Shown here: positions 53,130 to 61,433 of the stretch, piece by piece
How the letters are laid out: every line of letters begins with the position of its first letter
Position numbering within the stretch: position 1 is the first letter of the stretch
Assembly: GCF_007748095.1 (NCBI RefSeq)
Contig: NZ_CP036287.1
Location: 4,774,001-4,838,000, forward strand
Source: Engelhardtia mirabilis
GTDB lineage: Bacteria > Planctomycetota > UBA1135 > GCA-002686595
Direction of reading: 5' to 3'
DNA length: 64,000 bases
Notes under the pieces: model-generated
What the model was told of the DNA's origin: nothing
Seen by the model: the letters and a program-made list of their open reading frames with translations, nothing else
Database searches by the model: none
Program-made: the position numbers and the translations under genes

Positions 53130-53641
53130 CCGCGCGCCTCCGAGTCCTCGCCGACGATGCGCCAGTCCCGCTCCAGACGCCCGATGCGCCGGCCGACCGC
53201 CGCGCGTAGAGCGTTGAACGGCAGCAGCGCCAGGAGCGCGATGGCCAGGCCCGTGGCGGTCGTGATCAGTGCCTGGGCCACGCCGCCCGAGATCGCCAGG
53301 GGATCCACCGCCCCGTCGGCGGCGAGCAGCTCGAAGCTGTCGATGATGCCGAGCACGGTGCCGAGGATCCCGAGCATCGGCGCGGCGGTGACCGCGGTGT
53401 CGAGCCAGCCCAACCCGCGCGACAGGCGCCCTTCCTCGCGGTCGAGCAGGCGTTCGATCTCCGACTGGCGGCGACCGGGAACGCCCAGGCGTTTGCAGGC
53501 CGATTGCAGTGCGTCCGCGCTGCTGACCCGCGCCTCGCGCAGCCAGAACAGCAGGCGCTCAACGACGATCGTCAGGGTCACGAACGAAACCGCCAGGAGC
53601 GGCCACATGATCGGCCCGCCGCGCTCGATCCAGGCGCTCAT
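53126..53641 (-). CDS. exbB: MotA/TolQ/ExbB proton channel protein
   Basis: A 171-residue protein with three membrane segments: MWPLLAVSFVTLTIVVERLLFWL (~12-34), a helix with APMLGILGTVLGIIDSFELLA (~90-110), and ALITTATGLAIALLALLPFNAL (~125-146). GILGTVLGII and the ATGLAIALLALLPFN motif are typical of the family. The ATG at 53641 overlaps the stop of the TPR gene (ATGA). It is a short member of the family, missing the N-terminal extension of E. coli ExbB. Confidence 0.88.
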   Translation of the reverse strand: MSAWIERGGPIMWPLLAVSFVTLTIVVERLLFWLREARVSSADALQSACKRLGVPGRRQSEIERLLDREEGRLSRGLGWLDTAVTAAPMLGILGTVLGIIDSFELLAADGAVDPLAISGGVAQALITTATGLAIALLALLPFNALRAAVGRRIGRLERDWRIVGEDSEARG

Positions 53642-55107
53642 TCGACCTCCTGCAGCCAGGCGCGCACCTGGGCGTCCTCCCCGGCCACGGCCAGGAAGCG
53701 CCGGTAGGCGGCCGCCGCACGGGCACGGTCGCCGAGACGGAAGTGGTAGTCGTTGCCGAGCTGCATCCAGGCCTGGGCCATGTCCGGCTGGGCGGCTACC
53801 GCGGCCTCGTAGGCCGCGACGGCTTCGGTGTAGCGGCCCAGGCGATCGAGCACGGCGCCGCGGTTGAACTGGGCCAATCCGCTCAACTCGCCGCTCGCGG
53901 CCCGTTCGAAGTCGGCGGCGGCCAGCTCGAGCTGACCCAGGGCGAAGCGCGCCAGGGCCCGTTCGTAGAAGGCGCGGGCCGGCCCGCCGGCGGCGCACAG
54001 GGGCTCGAGCACGGCGATCGCCTCGGACTCGCGCCCGCCGCGGCGCAGGGCCTCCGCGCGCAGCAGTTGGAGCTCGGCCGTCGCACCCTGCTCGCCCAGC
54101 AGCTCGAGCGCTTCGCCGACGCGGCCGTCGTCCAGGGCGCGGCGACCGAGCCAAGCCCGGGCCAGGTTGTCGTCGTCACGCTCGAGGCGCGAGCGCAGCA
54201 GAGTCTCGACCAGGCGATCGGACTCGCCCAAGAGCTCGACCGTGGCGTCCAGGGCCGCGGCCGACGCGCCGTCGCGATCGAGCGCCGCCAGGGAGGCGCG
54301 CAGGGCCTGTAGCTCGCGCCCCGAGGCCCGAGCCGCACGCGCCGCGAGCACCAGCGCATCGACGTCGGGAGCGCTGGACGGCGCGACCAGCCAGGGATCC
54401 GCCGCATTGACTGCGCGGCCCGCGCGGCCGGCGTCCAGGGCGATCTCGATCGTCGCCCGCCGGACGGAGCCGATCGCGTCGTCCCCCGCCAGGGCGGCCT
54501 CCAACTCGGCCAGCGCCGCGTCCACGTGCCCCTGGGCCGCGCGCAGACGCGCGTCGGAAGCCACCGCCCAGGCCAGGTCGGGCGCCTGGAGCCGCAGTCG
54601 CGTCAACTGCGCGCGCGCCTCTTCGGGGCGTCCGCTCGAGCGCAGGAGCTCGATCAGCTCGGCCCGCGCCGGGCCACTGGCCGGGTAGAGCGCCAGGGCC
54701 CCGCGGGCGTCCTGCTCGGCCCCGCTCCGGTCTCCGGCTCCCACCTTCGCGCGGGCCCGAGCGGTCAGGGCTCGGGCCGACTCGCCGCGCGCGGCGATCA
54801 ACTCGTCCAACGCCTCGATCGCCTCGCCGTGGCGGCCGAGGTCCACCAAGAGCTCCGCACGCACCAGCCACGCCGCTGGATCGCGGGGAGCCACCGAGAG
54901 GGCGCGATCGGCCGCCGCCAGGGCCGTGTCGAGATGCCCCGCCGCGCGCTCGAGCGCCGAGCTCTCGAGCGCGCTCGCCAGGGGGTCGTAGCCCACGACC
55001 GAAGGCTCCGTCTGCGCAGCGCTCGCTCCCCATCCGCCGGCGGCGCCGACGAGGACCCCGGCCAGGGCCCCCAGGGCGATCCCCCCGATTCGATTCCTGA
55101 GCCTCAT
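53638..55107 (-). CDS. TPR-repeat exported protein
   Basis: A 489-residue protein with an N-terminal signal/anchor (IGGIALGALAGVLVGAAGGW) and roughly ten tetratricopeptide repeats along the whole length. The clearest are DPAAWLVRAELLVDLGRHGEAIEAL near the start and the last three (YTEAVAAYEAAVAAQPDMAQAWMQLG). The ATG at 55107 has GAGACT 7 nt upstream and no ribosome site. It is the first gene of the exbB-exbD-tonB operon with a 4-nt overlap, so it is likely a periplasmic scaffold for the Ton complex. The repeats are seen; the role is inferred. Confidence 0.8.
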   Translation of the reverse strand: MRLRNRIGGIALGALAGVLVGAAGGWGASAAQTEPSVVGYDPLASALESSALERAAGHLDTALAAADRALSVAPRDPAAWLVRAELLVDLGRHGEAIEALDELIAARGESARALTARARAKVGAGDRSGAEQDARGALALYPASGPARAELIELLRSSGRPEEARAQLTRLRLQAPDLAWAVASDARLRAAQGHVDAALAELEAALAGDDAIGSVRRATIEIALDAGRAGRAVNAADPWLVAPSSAPDVDALVLAARAARASGRELQALRASLAALDRDGASAAALDATVELLGESDRLVETLLRSRLERDDDNLARAWLGRRALDDGRVGEALELLGEQGATAELQLLRAEALRRGGRESEAIAVLEPLCAAGGPARAFYERALARFALGQLELAAADFERAASGELSGLAQFNRGAVLDRLGRYTEAVAAYEAAVAAQPDMAQAWMQLGNDYHFRLGDRARAAAAYRRFLAVAGEDAQVRAWLQEVE

Positions 55108-55114
55108 GGCCGCC

Positions 55115-55143
55115 AGTCTCGCAGGCGACGGCCCGGGCACCAA
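55115..55143 (-). promoter_or_regulatory. promoter of the TPR-exbB-exbD-tonB operon
   Basis: On the coding strand TTGGTG (55143-55138), a 17-bp spacer and GAGACT (55120-55115), then 7 nt to the ATG. It faces the response-regulator start (TAACAT at 55219-55224, 6 nt before ATG) across the divergent gap. Confidence 0.45.
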
Positions 55144-55230
55144 CCGCCGATCCCGCCCGGGTCCCGCAGGACCTCGAAAGGCTCGTCTTCCGGCCACGCC
55201 GACCCGGGACCACGGGCTTAACATGAGCCC

Positions 55231-55899
55231 ATGCGCCTGCTCGTGGTTGACGACGATCCGCGACTTCGAGACTACGTCGGCCGCGGCCTGCGCGAGGCCG
55301 GACACGAGTGCGAGACGGCGGCCGATGGCGCCGAGGCCCGGGCCGCCGTCAAGGCTGGCGGCTTCGACGTCGTGCTGCTCGACGTGATGCTGCCGGACGA
55401 GGACGGTTGGAGCGTCCTGAACGACCTGCGGAGCCAAGGCGACGAGACTCCCGTGATCTTCGTTACCGCCCGTGACGCCGTGGCCGAGCGCGTTCGCGGC
55501 CTCGATGCTGGCGCGGACGACTACCTGATCAAGCCCTTCGCCTTCGACGAGCTGCTCGCCCGCGTGACGGCGGTGGTCCGTCGCAGGCAGGGTTCAGCGA
55601 TGGTGCGCGGCCCCCTGCGGATCGACCCGATCGATCGCCACGCGGACCTGGGCGGTCACCGCATCGATCTCAGTCCGCGCGAATTCGACCTGCTGGTGGC
55701 CCTGGCCCGCGCCGACGGGCGGACCCTTTCGCGGCCGGACCTGTTGCGCTCGGTCTGGGGCATCGAGTTCGATCCGGGAACGAACACCGTCGACGTGCAC
55801 GTGGGTCGCCTGCGACGTCGATTGGGCTCCGCGGCGAGCTGCATCCAAACCGTCGTGGGCGAGGGCTATCGGCTGCAATCGGGCGAGGCGGCGCATTGA
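55231..55899 (+). CDS. OmpR/PhoB-family response regulator
   Basis: A 222-residue two-component regulator. The receiver domain (1-115) has the acidic pair DDD (7-9), phospho-acceptor Asp51 (VVLLDVMLPDEDGW), the Thr of FVTARD and the Lys of YLIKPF. The winged-helix output (~130-220) carries LSPREFDLLVALARADGRTLSR and TVDVHVGRLRRRLG, typical of OmpR/PhoB DNA-binding domains. Its stop overlaps the start of the kinase gene (TTGA). It is divergent from the Ton operon, a likely but unproven target. Confidence 0.92.
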   Translation: MRLLVVDDDPRLRDYVGRGLREAGHECETAADGAEARAAVKAGGFDVVLLDVMLPDEDGWSVLNDLRSQGDETPVIFVTARDAVAERVRGLDAGADDYLIKPFAFDELLARVTAVVRRRQGSAMVRGPLRIDPIDRHADLGGHRIDLSPREFDLLVALARADGRTLSRPDLLRSVWGIEFDPGTNTVDVHVGRLRRRLGSAASCIQTVVGEGYRLQSGEAAH

Positions 55900-57290
55900 A
55901 GTCACCGGGCTGGACCCTGCGCAACCGCCTGCGGTTGACCTTCGGCCTGCTCTCAGTCGGTCTGGTCGTGGCGATCGGGCTGGTCAGCACCTGGTGGCTG
56001 GGCCAGGGGGCGCTCGACCAACTGGCGGCCCTCTCCCAGGAAGAGGTGCACGAGTTCAGCGTGCTCTTCGACACCGGCAATCGCTCCGACGAGCTGGCGA
56101 AGTCGATCGCGTTGCAGTTGGACGCCGAGCACATCGACGTCGAGCTCGGCTGGCGGGTCAAGCCCGCGGGGGCTCCGGTCTACGTGATCGATCCCCACGG
56201 GCTCCTGCCCCGCCTGCCCGCGGGTGGCCTCCAGGACGACGGTCCGGTGCACCTCGAGCGCGGCGTGGTGGCGTTCGGGATGACGACGCAGGAGGGCACG
56301 CGCGTCGAGTTGGTGCTCGACGGGATGGAGTTGGTCGATCGCCTGCGAGGCTTCGAGTGGGCGCTGGTCGTGCTGCTCTTGGGCGCCCTCGCCCTGGGCT
56401 GCAGCGTGGGCGAGTTCGCGAGCCGCCGGGTCGCGGCCATGTTGGCCGGGGTGGCCAGCGCGGTGCGCGCCCAGCGCGATGCGGAGTCGCCGCTCGAAGT
56501 GCTCTTGGAACACCCTCCCGAGGAGGTGCGCGAGGTGGCCGAGGAGCTGCAGCGGATGCTGGAGCGGATCCGCGCCGAGAACGAGAGCGCGCGAGTGATG
56601 ACCGCCGGCCTGGCCCACGAACTGCGGGCCCCGATCCAGAACCTGATCGGCGAGACCGAGGTGTGCCTGATGTCCGAGCGCGAGCCGGCGGAGTACGCGG
56701 GCGTGCTCGGCGAACAGCTCGGTTCCCTGCACGAGTTGGCCGACGCCGTCGACAACCTCTTGGCCCTGTGCCGCGATCGGCAGACGACCGAACCCACGCG
56801 GGCGGAGCGCTTCGACCTGACCCACGAGATCGAGCTGCGTTCAGGCCGTTGGCGCCGCAGCGCCGAGCGGGCTGGGGTCGACCTGCGCTTCGAGCTGGGT
56901 GGCGGTCTGGCCCTCGACGGCGACCGCGAGGCGATCCTGCGCGCGGTCCGCAACCTCGTGGCCAACGCCCTGTCGGTCTCCCCGGTTGGCGCCGCGGTCG
57001 AAGTCTGCCTGCGCGGCGACGCGAAATCGGTCGAGCTGACCGTCGACGACCGCGGACCGGGCATCCCCGCAACCGAACGGACGCGGGTCTTCGAACCCTT
57101 CTATCGCGGCGCTTCCGCGGCCGGCAAGCGGGCCGGCTACGGCCTCGGGTTGGCGCTGGTGCGAGCCGCCGTCGACGCCCACCGCGGCTCGGTCCAGATC
57201 GAGGAGCGCAGCGGCGGCGGCACGCGCTTTCGCCTGACGTTGCCGCGCGCCGGTGGGGCCACCCCCCACCAGGGCCTCGGCGCCGCCTGA
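55896..57290 (+). CDS. sensor histidine kinase
   Basis: A 464-residue kinase with a TTG start overlapping the regulator stop. TM1 (~13-35) and TM2 (~155-172) enclose a ~120-residue periplasmic sensor with no known name. A HAMP-like/linker region follows, then the H-box HELRAPIQNL (phosphorylated His241), N-box (LRAVRNLVANALSVSP), and G-boxes DDRGPGIP and GYGLGLALV. All catalytic elements are intact. It pairs with the response regulator before it. The 3' end is 1 bp from the convergent apbE stop. Confidence 0.9.
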   Translation: MKSPGWTLRNRLRLTFGLLSVGLVVAIGLVSTWWLGQGALDQLAALSQEEVHEFSVLFDTGNRSDELAKSIALQLDAEHIDVELGWRVKPAGAPVYVIDPHGLLPRLPAGGLQDDGPVHLERGVVAFGMTTQEGTRVELVLDGMELVDRLRGFEWALVVLLLGALALGCSVGEFASRRVAAMLAGVASAVRAQRDAESPLEVLLEHPPEEVREVAEELQRMLERIRAENESARVMTAGLAHELRAPIQNLIGETEVCLMSEREPAEYAGVLGEQLGSLHELADAVDNLLALCRDRQTTEPTRAERFDLTHEIELRSGRWRRSAERAGVDLRFELGGGLALDGDREAILRAVRNLVANALSVSPVGAAVEVCLRGDAKSVELTVDDRGPGIPATERTRVFEPFYRGASAAGKRAGYGLGLALVRAAVDAHRGSVQIEERSGGGTRFRLTLPRAGGATPHQGLGAA

Positions 57291-57291
57291 G

Positions 57292-58401
57292 TCAGGGCCG
57301 CTCGTCCGCCCGCGGCAGGCCGCTGGACAGGTGCATTTCACCGTTCAGGTCGACGATCAGCGCCTCGACGCGCTCCATGCGCTCGATCAGCTCGAGCCCC
57401 TGCTCAGGGCCCATCACGCACAGGGCCGTGGCGAGCGCGTCGCACAGCCCCGCCTCGGGACCGATCACCGTGGCGCTCATGGCGCCGGTCGCCGGGCGGC
57501 CCGTGCGCGGATCGAGGATGTGGTGGTAGCGCACGCCGTCCAATTCGAAGAAGCGCTCGTAGTCGCCGCTGGTGACCACCGCGATGTTGGCCAGGGGAAT
57601 CACCGCCAGCACGTCCCCGCGCCGACGCGGGTGACGCACCGCGATCTGCCACACCTCCCCGTGCTTGCGGCCGATCACGCGCAGGTCACCGCCCGCGTCG
57701 ACCATGCCGTGCTCGATGCCGTGCTCGCGCAGCACCGCCAGGGCGCGGTCGACACCGTAGCCCTTGGCGATCCCGCCCAGGCCCAGGACGGTACCGGCTT
57801 CCAGCTCCACCGTCGAAGCGGCCAGGTCGACCTTCACGCGGCCGTAGCCGACGTGCTCGAGGGCAGTCGCGATGTCCTCGCCCGCGGGGATCGTCGGCAC
57901 CGGCGCCTTGAAGTCCCACAGCTTCCCGGCCGAATACCACGTCGGGTCGAAGGCACCGCCGGTGGCCTCGGCCACCCGCAGGGACTGGTCGATGATCTGC
58001 GCCAGCTCGCGTTCGACGACCACCGGACCTTGCCCGCTGCGAGCGTTGAGCTCGGTCAGTGGCGAGGTGCGCCAGGTGGTCATCAAGTCCTCGATGCGGC
58101 GCAGCTCGGCCTCGGCGGCGTCCAGGGCGGCGTCGAGGCGCTCGGCGTCGGCGCCCAGGGCCTCGAGCATGAAGGTCGTGCCCATCACCCCGCCGCGGCG
58201 CTCGCGCAGGATCAGCCCATCGGCCGCCGCCGGTTCGCTGACTGCGGGCTCTTGGCTCCCACCCGCCTGGACCGCGACCTCACCCGCGGGGGCCAGCGAT
58301 CGATGGACTCCCGCCGGCCCGGCGCAGGCGGCGGAAACAACCGCGACCAGCCCCAGGCCCCACCGTGCCAGTCGGCGCCGTGCCGGGCCGCGCAGGATCA
58401 C
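57292..58401 (-). CDS. apbE: FAD:protein FMN transferase (ApbE)
   Basis: A 369-residue lipoprotein (GTG start, lipobox VVSAAC, Cys26). ApbE transfers FMN from FAD to a Thr/Ser of exported proteins. Typical motifs are visible: VMGTTFMLEA at the start of the domain, SPLTELNAR, GAFDPTW, GLGGIAKGYGVDRAL, MVDAGGDLRVIG, and LDPRTGRPATG near the end. The GTG overlaps the stop of the TlpA gene (GTGA). As the last gene of the DUF4266-DUF3570-TlpA cluster it should act on an envelope redox protein. No FMN-binding-domain gene is in the window. Confidence 0.9.
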   Translation of the reverse strand: MILRGPARRRLARWGLGLVAVVSAACAGPAGVHRSLAPAGEVAVQAGGSQEPAVSEPAAADGLILRERRGGVMGTTFMLEALGADAERLDAALDAAEAELRRIEDLMTTWRTSPLTELNARSGQGPVVVERELAQIIDQSLRVAEATGGAFDPTWYSAGKLWDFKAPVPTIPAGEDIATALEHVGYGRVKVDLAASTVELEAGTVLGLGGIAKGYGVDRALAVLREHGIEHGMVDAGGDLRVIGRKHGEVWQIAVRHPRRRGDVLAVIPLANIAVVTSGDYERFFELDGVRYHHILDPRTGRPATGAMSATVIGPEAGLCDALATALCVMGPEQGLELIERMERVEALIVDLNGEMHLSSGLPRADERP

Positions 58402-58904
58402 CGGGCCAGCCAATCCTCGGGCACTTCGTGGCCGCGGAAGGAGACCTTGCCGTCGGGACCGATCACCAGCAGCGTAGGCGTGCCCTGAACGTCGAAGGTC
58501 TCGGTCAGCGACAGGTCGCGATCGCGGATCTGCGGGTAGGTCATGCCCTGCTGCTCGACCTTGGCCAGGACCTCGAAGTCGTTCACGTCGTCGTCGGTGC
58601 CGGGCACCACACCGAAGAAGGCCAGGTCCGGCCGCGCCTTGGCGGCGGCGACGACCGAAGCCGCCTCGCGCTCGCAGGACAGGCACCAGGTCTGCCAGAA
58701 GACCAGCACCACGCTGCGCCCGGCGGACCATTCGGCTTGGACCGGGTGCTGTCGGCCGTTCATGTCGACCAGCACCAGGTCCGCGAGGTCCGCGGGCGCG
58801 GCACTCGACTCCAGCGTGGCGCCCGTCGGTGTCCCGGCGCAGGCGCCGAGCAGAACCAACGACGCCACCAGGGCGCCGCGCATCGATGTCACTCGGTTCA
58901 TCAT
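58398..58904 (-). CDS. TlpA/ResA-like thioredoxin lipoprotein
   Basis: A 168-residue lipoprotein. The ATG at 58904 has GAGGAACCG before it; the longer frame overlaps the DUF3570 gene. The lipobox is LLGAC (Cys22). The thioredoxin fold is shown by VVLVFWQTWCLSCERE (redox pair Cys74/Cys77), the cis-Pro loop VQGTPTLLVIGPDG and FFGVVPGTDD. It probably reduces or delivers thiols to an envelope redox protein in the ApbE cluster. The start is 19 bp after the DUF3570 stop. Confidence 0.85.
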   Translation of the reverse strand: MMNRVTSMRGALVASLVLLGACAGTPTGATLESSAAPADLADLVLVDMNGRQHPVQAEWSAGRSVVLVFWQTWCLSCEREAASVVAAAKARPDLAFFGVVPGTDDDVNDFEVLAKVEQQGMTYPQIRDRDLSLTETFDVQGTPTLLVIGPDGKVSFRGHEVPEDWLAR

Positions 58905-58923
58905 CGGTTCCTCGAACAGGCGC

Positions 58924-60108
58924 TCAGAATGACCACGTGTAGCCCAACCAGGCCCATACGTAGTCGAGTCCATCACTGCGCAGGGTGTAGTTCAGTCCCA
59001 GTCGCCAGCGTCGACTGAGGCCGTTGCCGAAGCTCACGATGCCGCCCAGGGTGTGGGCGTCGAGGTCCCCCAAGTCCGGGTCCTGGGTGCGGAACTCCGG
59101 CGTCCCGTCGGCCAGCAGGAACTGGTCGGAGAAGTCGTCCGCCGCCGACTGGACGTAGAAGCGGTACAGGAGCTCCAGGTCGACGCGGTCGGGGACCAGG
59201 TTCATGAAGTAGCGCGGCTCGAGGGTCAGGCTGGTGATACCCCAGTCGTCCCCGTAGAGCCGTCCGCCCAACTCGACGGCCCGACCCGGCCCCAGGTAGC
59301 GGCGCGCGCGGCTGGTGACCGACAGGCGCAGGCGCGAGTCCGGCAGCTCTTCGTTGACCACCTCGCCGGACACCGGCGTGTCGAAGATGGTGATCGGGGT
59401 TCCGGCCGTGTCCTCGAGCACGACGGCGTTGTACGGCGTCTCGAGGAAGCCCGACTGGGCGCCGAGGGTCACGACCATCTCGCCGCGCCACTTGGGGTTC
59501 AAGAGGCGCGAGTGGGCCCAAGTCCCGGCCAAAGACGTGCGCGTGTCCGTGCCGTCGGCGGTGGTGCCGTCGTAGCGGATGATCTCGACGTCGTCGTAGT
59601 AGCCGTCCAGGCTCCAGGTCGTGGTCGAGCCGTTCTGGGCCTGGGTCGAGTAGCCGCCGCCAAAGCCGATCGAGGTGTAGTCGTACTCGGTGCTGACTCC
59701 GAGGTGCCAGTCGTATTGGCTCTCGGCGTTCAGGCGGTGGCGCGACCCGTAGCGCAGGCCCGTGTAGTTGTCGCCGCTAGCCCCCGACTGCTCGGGGAAC
59801 TGGCTCAGGCGATCGATCGAGGCGCTGGTCACCAGGTCGTAGGAGAACTCGAGGCTGTAGCCCCAGTCGTCGCTCACCTGGTGGTCCCAGACCACGACCG
59901 GTTCGATCACGGTCAAGGCCTCGTCGATGAAAGGGTTGCCCTCCGAGACGGCGGCCGACTGGTCGTAGAAGCCCAGCTGCAGGGTCAGGGACCTGGTCCC
60001 CGCCTCACCATGGCCGGCGGCCTCGAGGGGGGCGGGCGCGTCCGCACCGACGGCGCCCGCGGGGCCGTCCTGGAGCGCGACGAGAGCGAGGGTCAGTAGC
60101 ACCCGCAA
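58924..60108 (-). CDS. DUF3570 outer-membrane-like protein
   Basis: A 394-residue exported protein, probably a beta-barrel. There is a short signal (VLLTLALVALQ), then many amphipathic strands with alternating aromatic residues (HLGVSTEYDYTSIGFGGG; YYDDVEIIRYDG), ending DYVWAWLGYTWSF with C-terminal Phe as in outer-membrane proteins. The stretch EQSGASGDNYTG resembles, weakly, the SGAT-type sites flavinylated by ApbE but lacks the upstream Asp. The TTG at 60108 overlaps the upstream gene by 16 nt; a GTG at 60102 is the alternative. In other bacteria DUF3570, DUF4266, TlpA and ApbE genes often occur together. Confidence 0.8.
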   Translation of the reverse strand: MRVLLTLALVALQDGPAGAVGADAPAPLEAAGHGEAGTRSLTLQLGFYDQSAAVSEGNPFIDEALTVIEPVVVWDHQVSDDWGYSLEFSYDLVTSASIDRLSQFPEQSGASGDNYTGLRYGSRHRLNAESQYDWHLGVSTEYDYTSIGFGGGYSTQAQNGSTTTWSLDGYYDDVEIIRYDGTTADGTDTRTSLAGTWAHSRLLNPKWRGEMVVTLGAQSGFLETPYNAVVLEDTAGTPITIFDTPVSGEVVNEELPDSRLRLSVTSRARRYLGPGRAVELGGRLYGDDWGITSLTLEPRYFMNLVPDRVDLELLYRFYVQSAADDFSDQFLLADGTPEFRTQDPDLGDLDAHTLGGIVSFGNGLSRRWRLGLNYTLRSDGLDYVWAWLGYTWSF

Positions 60109-60338
60109 CCTCCGCCGCCGCTGGTGCCGATGCCGCCGATGCTGCCTTCGTTGCTGTAGATGACCTTGGCCGCGAAGTGGGACTCCGCGGAACTGGCTCC
60201 GGGGTACGCGTAGGTGCCCATCACGGGGTCCGCGAATGCCTGCCGCTGGTAGAACGGCACCTCACTGGTGCAGCCCATGAGGGCCCCCAGTCCTGCCAGG
60301 CCGAGGCCTGCCAGCGACTTGCTGATCTTGGTGTTCAC
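60093..60338 (-). CDS. DUF4266 small lipoprotein
   Basis: An 81-residue lipoprotein. The GTG at 60338 is preceded by GAGGA at a good distance and gives a signal with lipobox LMGC (Cys23). The mature part has the family pattern: PFYQRQAFADPVM, a small middle and the Gly/Cys-rich end GGGGCGCY. The function is unknown. It is the first gene of the DUF3570-TlpA-ApbE cluster and may be the smallest partner of that envelope redox unit. The CGC end could bind metal or a cofactor, but this is only an idea. Confidence 0.8.
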   Translation of the reverse strand: MNTKISKSLAGLGLAGLGALMGCTSEVPFYQRQAFADPVMGTYAYPGASSAESHFAAKVIYSNEGSIGGIGTSGGGGCGCY

Positions 60339-60408
60339 CGGCAAATCCTCGTCGCCAGGTCGGACGAAATCCGGTGACAAGGCTGTCATCCGGGGGGGGT
60401 CTCCCCGA

Positions 60409-60428
60409 GATCGATGCTCGGATCGATC
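60409..60428. promoter_or_regulatory. inverted repeat in the divergent DUF4266/phnD region
   Basis: GATCGAT, 6 nt, ATCGATC, a perfect 7-bp inverted repeat between the two divergent genes. Could be an operator. It does not look like a Pho box. Confidence 0.3.
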
Positions 60429-60529
60429 GAAGTTCGGACCTGGACAGGATTCGCGGCGCTATCCTGCCCGGCTCGCATCCTTCCCGTCCCCGACGGCTTC
60501 CTCAAGTGAAAGGTAGGAAGATCACGCCC

Positions 60530-61426
60530 ATGACGGTCATGACCAACCGCCGCACCCTACTCGGTGTGGCCGGCTGCGCGTTATTGATGGCAGCCTGCAG
60601 CGGCTCCTCCACCAGCGCCAGCGCTCCCCCCCTGCGCTTCACCGCGATCCCCGACGCCGACGCGACTGAGTTGGAGGCCAAGTTCGCCCCCCTGGCCGCC
60701 CACCTCAGCCGGGAACTCGGGGTCCCGGTCGAGTACCTGCCCTCCGACGACTACACGGCGTCGGTGGAGATGTTCAAGAACGGCGACATCCAGCTCGCCT
60801 GGTTCGGCGGCCTGACCGGCGTCCAGGCCCGCCAGGCCGTCGATGGCTCCCAGGCCATCGCCCAGGGTCGCACGGACGAGCTCTTCAAGAGCTACTTCAT
60901 CGCCAACGCGAGCACCGGCCTCGAGCGCAGCGACGACTTCCCCACCGAGCTGGCCGAGTTCACCTTCCTGTTCGGCTCGCCTAGCTCGACCTCCGGTCGA
61001 CTGATGCCCGAGTACTTCATCCTCGAGGCGACCGGCAAGTCCGCAGAGAAGTTCTTCGGGACCCTGCCGACGTTCTCCGGGGACCACAAGCAGACGGCCC
61101 TGATGGTCGCCCGCGGCGAGGCCGACGCCGGCGCCCTGAACTACGTGGTCTACGACGACCTGGTCGCCTCGGGCGAGATCGACCCGGAGGTCTGCCGGGT
61201 GATCTGGGAGACGCCGGCCTACGTGGACTACAACTGGACCGTGCGACCCGAGGTCGACACCGACTGGCCCGGGGTCTCCAGCGCCAAGTTGCGCGAGGTG
61301 CTGCTGGCGATCGACGACCCCGAGCTGCTCGCGGCGCTCCGCCGTCCGGAGGGGCTGATCGCTGCGGAGAACTCCGACTACAGCTCGATCGAGGCCACGG
61401 CCAAGGCCCTGGGCCTGATCCGCTGA
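60530..61426 (+). CDS. phnD: phosphate/phosphonate-type ABC transporter substrate-binding lipoprotein
   Basis: A 298-residue lipoprotein (lipobox LMAAC). It belongs to the PhnD/PtxB group: LRFTAIPDADATELEAKFAPLAAHL, split here into its opening FTAIPDAD and the helix LEAKFAPLAAHL; then YLPSDDYTASVEMFKNGDIQLAWFGG and the terminal helix ending in a family-like ALRRPEG. The middle motif LFGSPSSTSGRLMPEYF is the usual oxyanion-binding Ser/Thr loop. The ATG at 60530 has AGGAAG about 9 nt upstream. Three transporter genes follow. Phosphonate, phosphite or a related oxyanion is the likely ligand; which one is not decidable. Confidence 0.85.
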   Translation: MTVMTNRRTLLGVAGCALLMAACSGSSTSASAPPLRFTAIPDADATELEAKFAPLAAHLSRELGVPVEYLPSDDYTASVEMFKNGDIQLAWFGGLTGVQARQAVDGSQAIAQGRTDELFKSYFIANASTGLERSDDFPTELAEFTFLFGSPSSTSGRLMPEYFILEATGKSAEKFFGTLPTFSGDHKQTALMVARGEADAGALNYVVYDDLVASGEIDPEVCRVIWETPAYVDYNWTVRPEVDTDWPGVSSAKLREVLLAIDDPELLAALRRPEGLIAAENSDYSSIEATAKALGLIR

Positions 61427-61433
61427 GCGTCGC

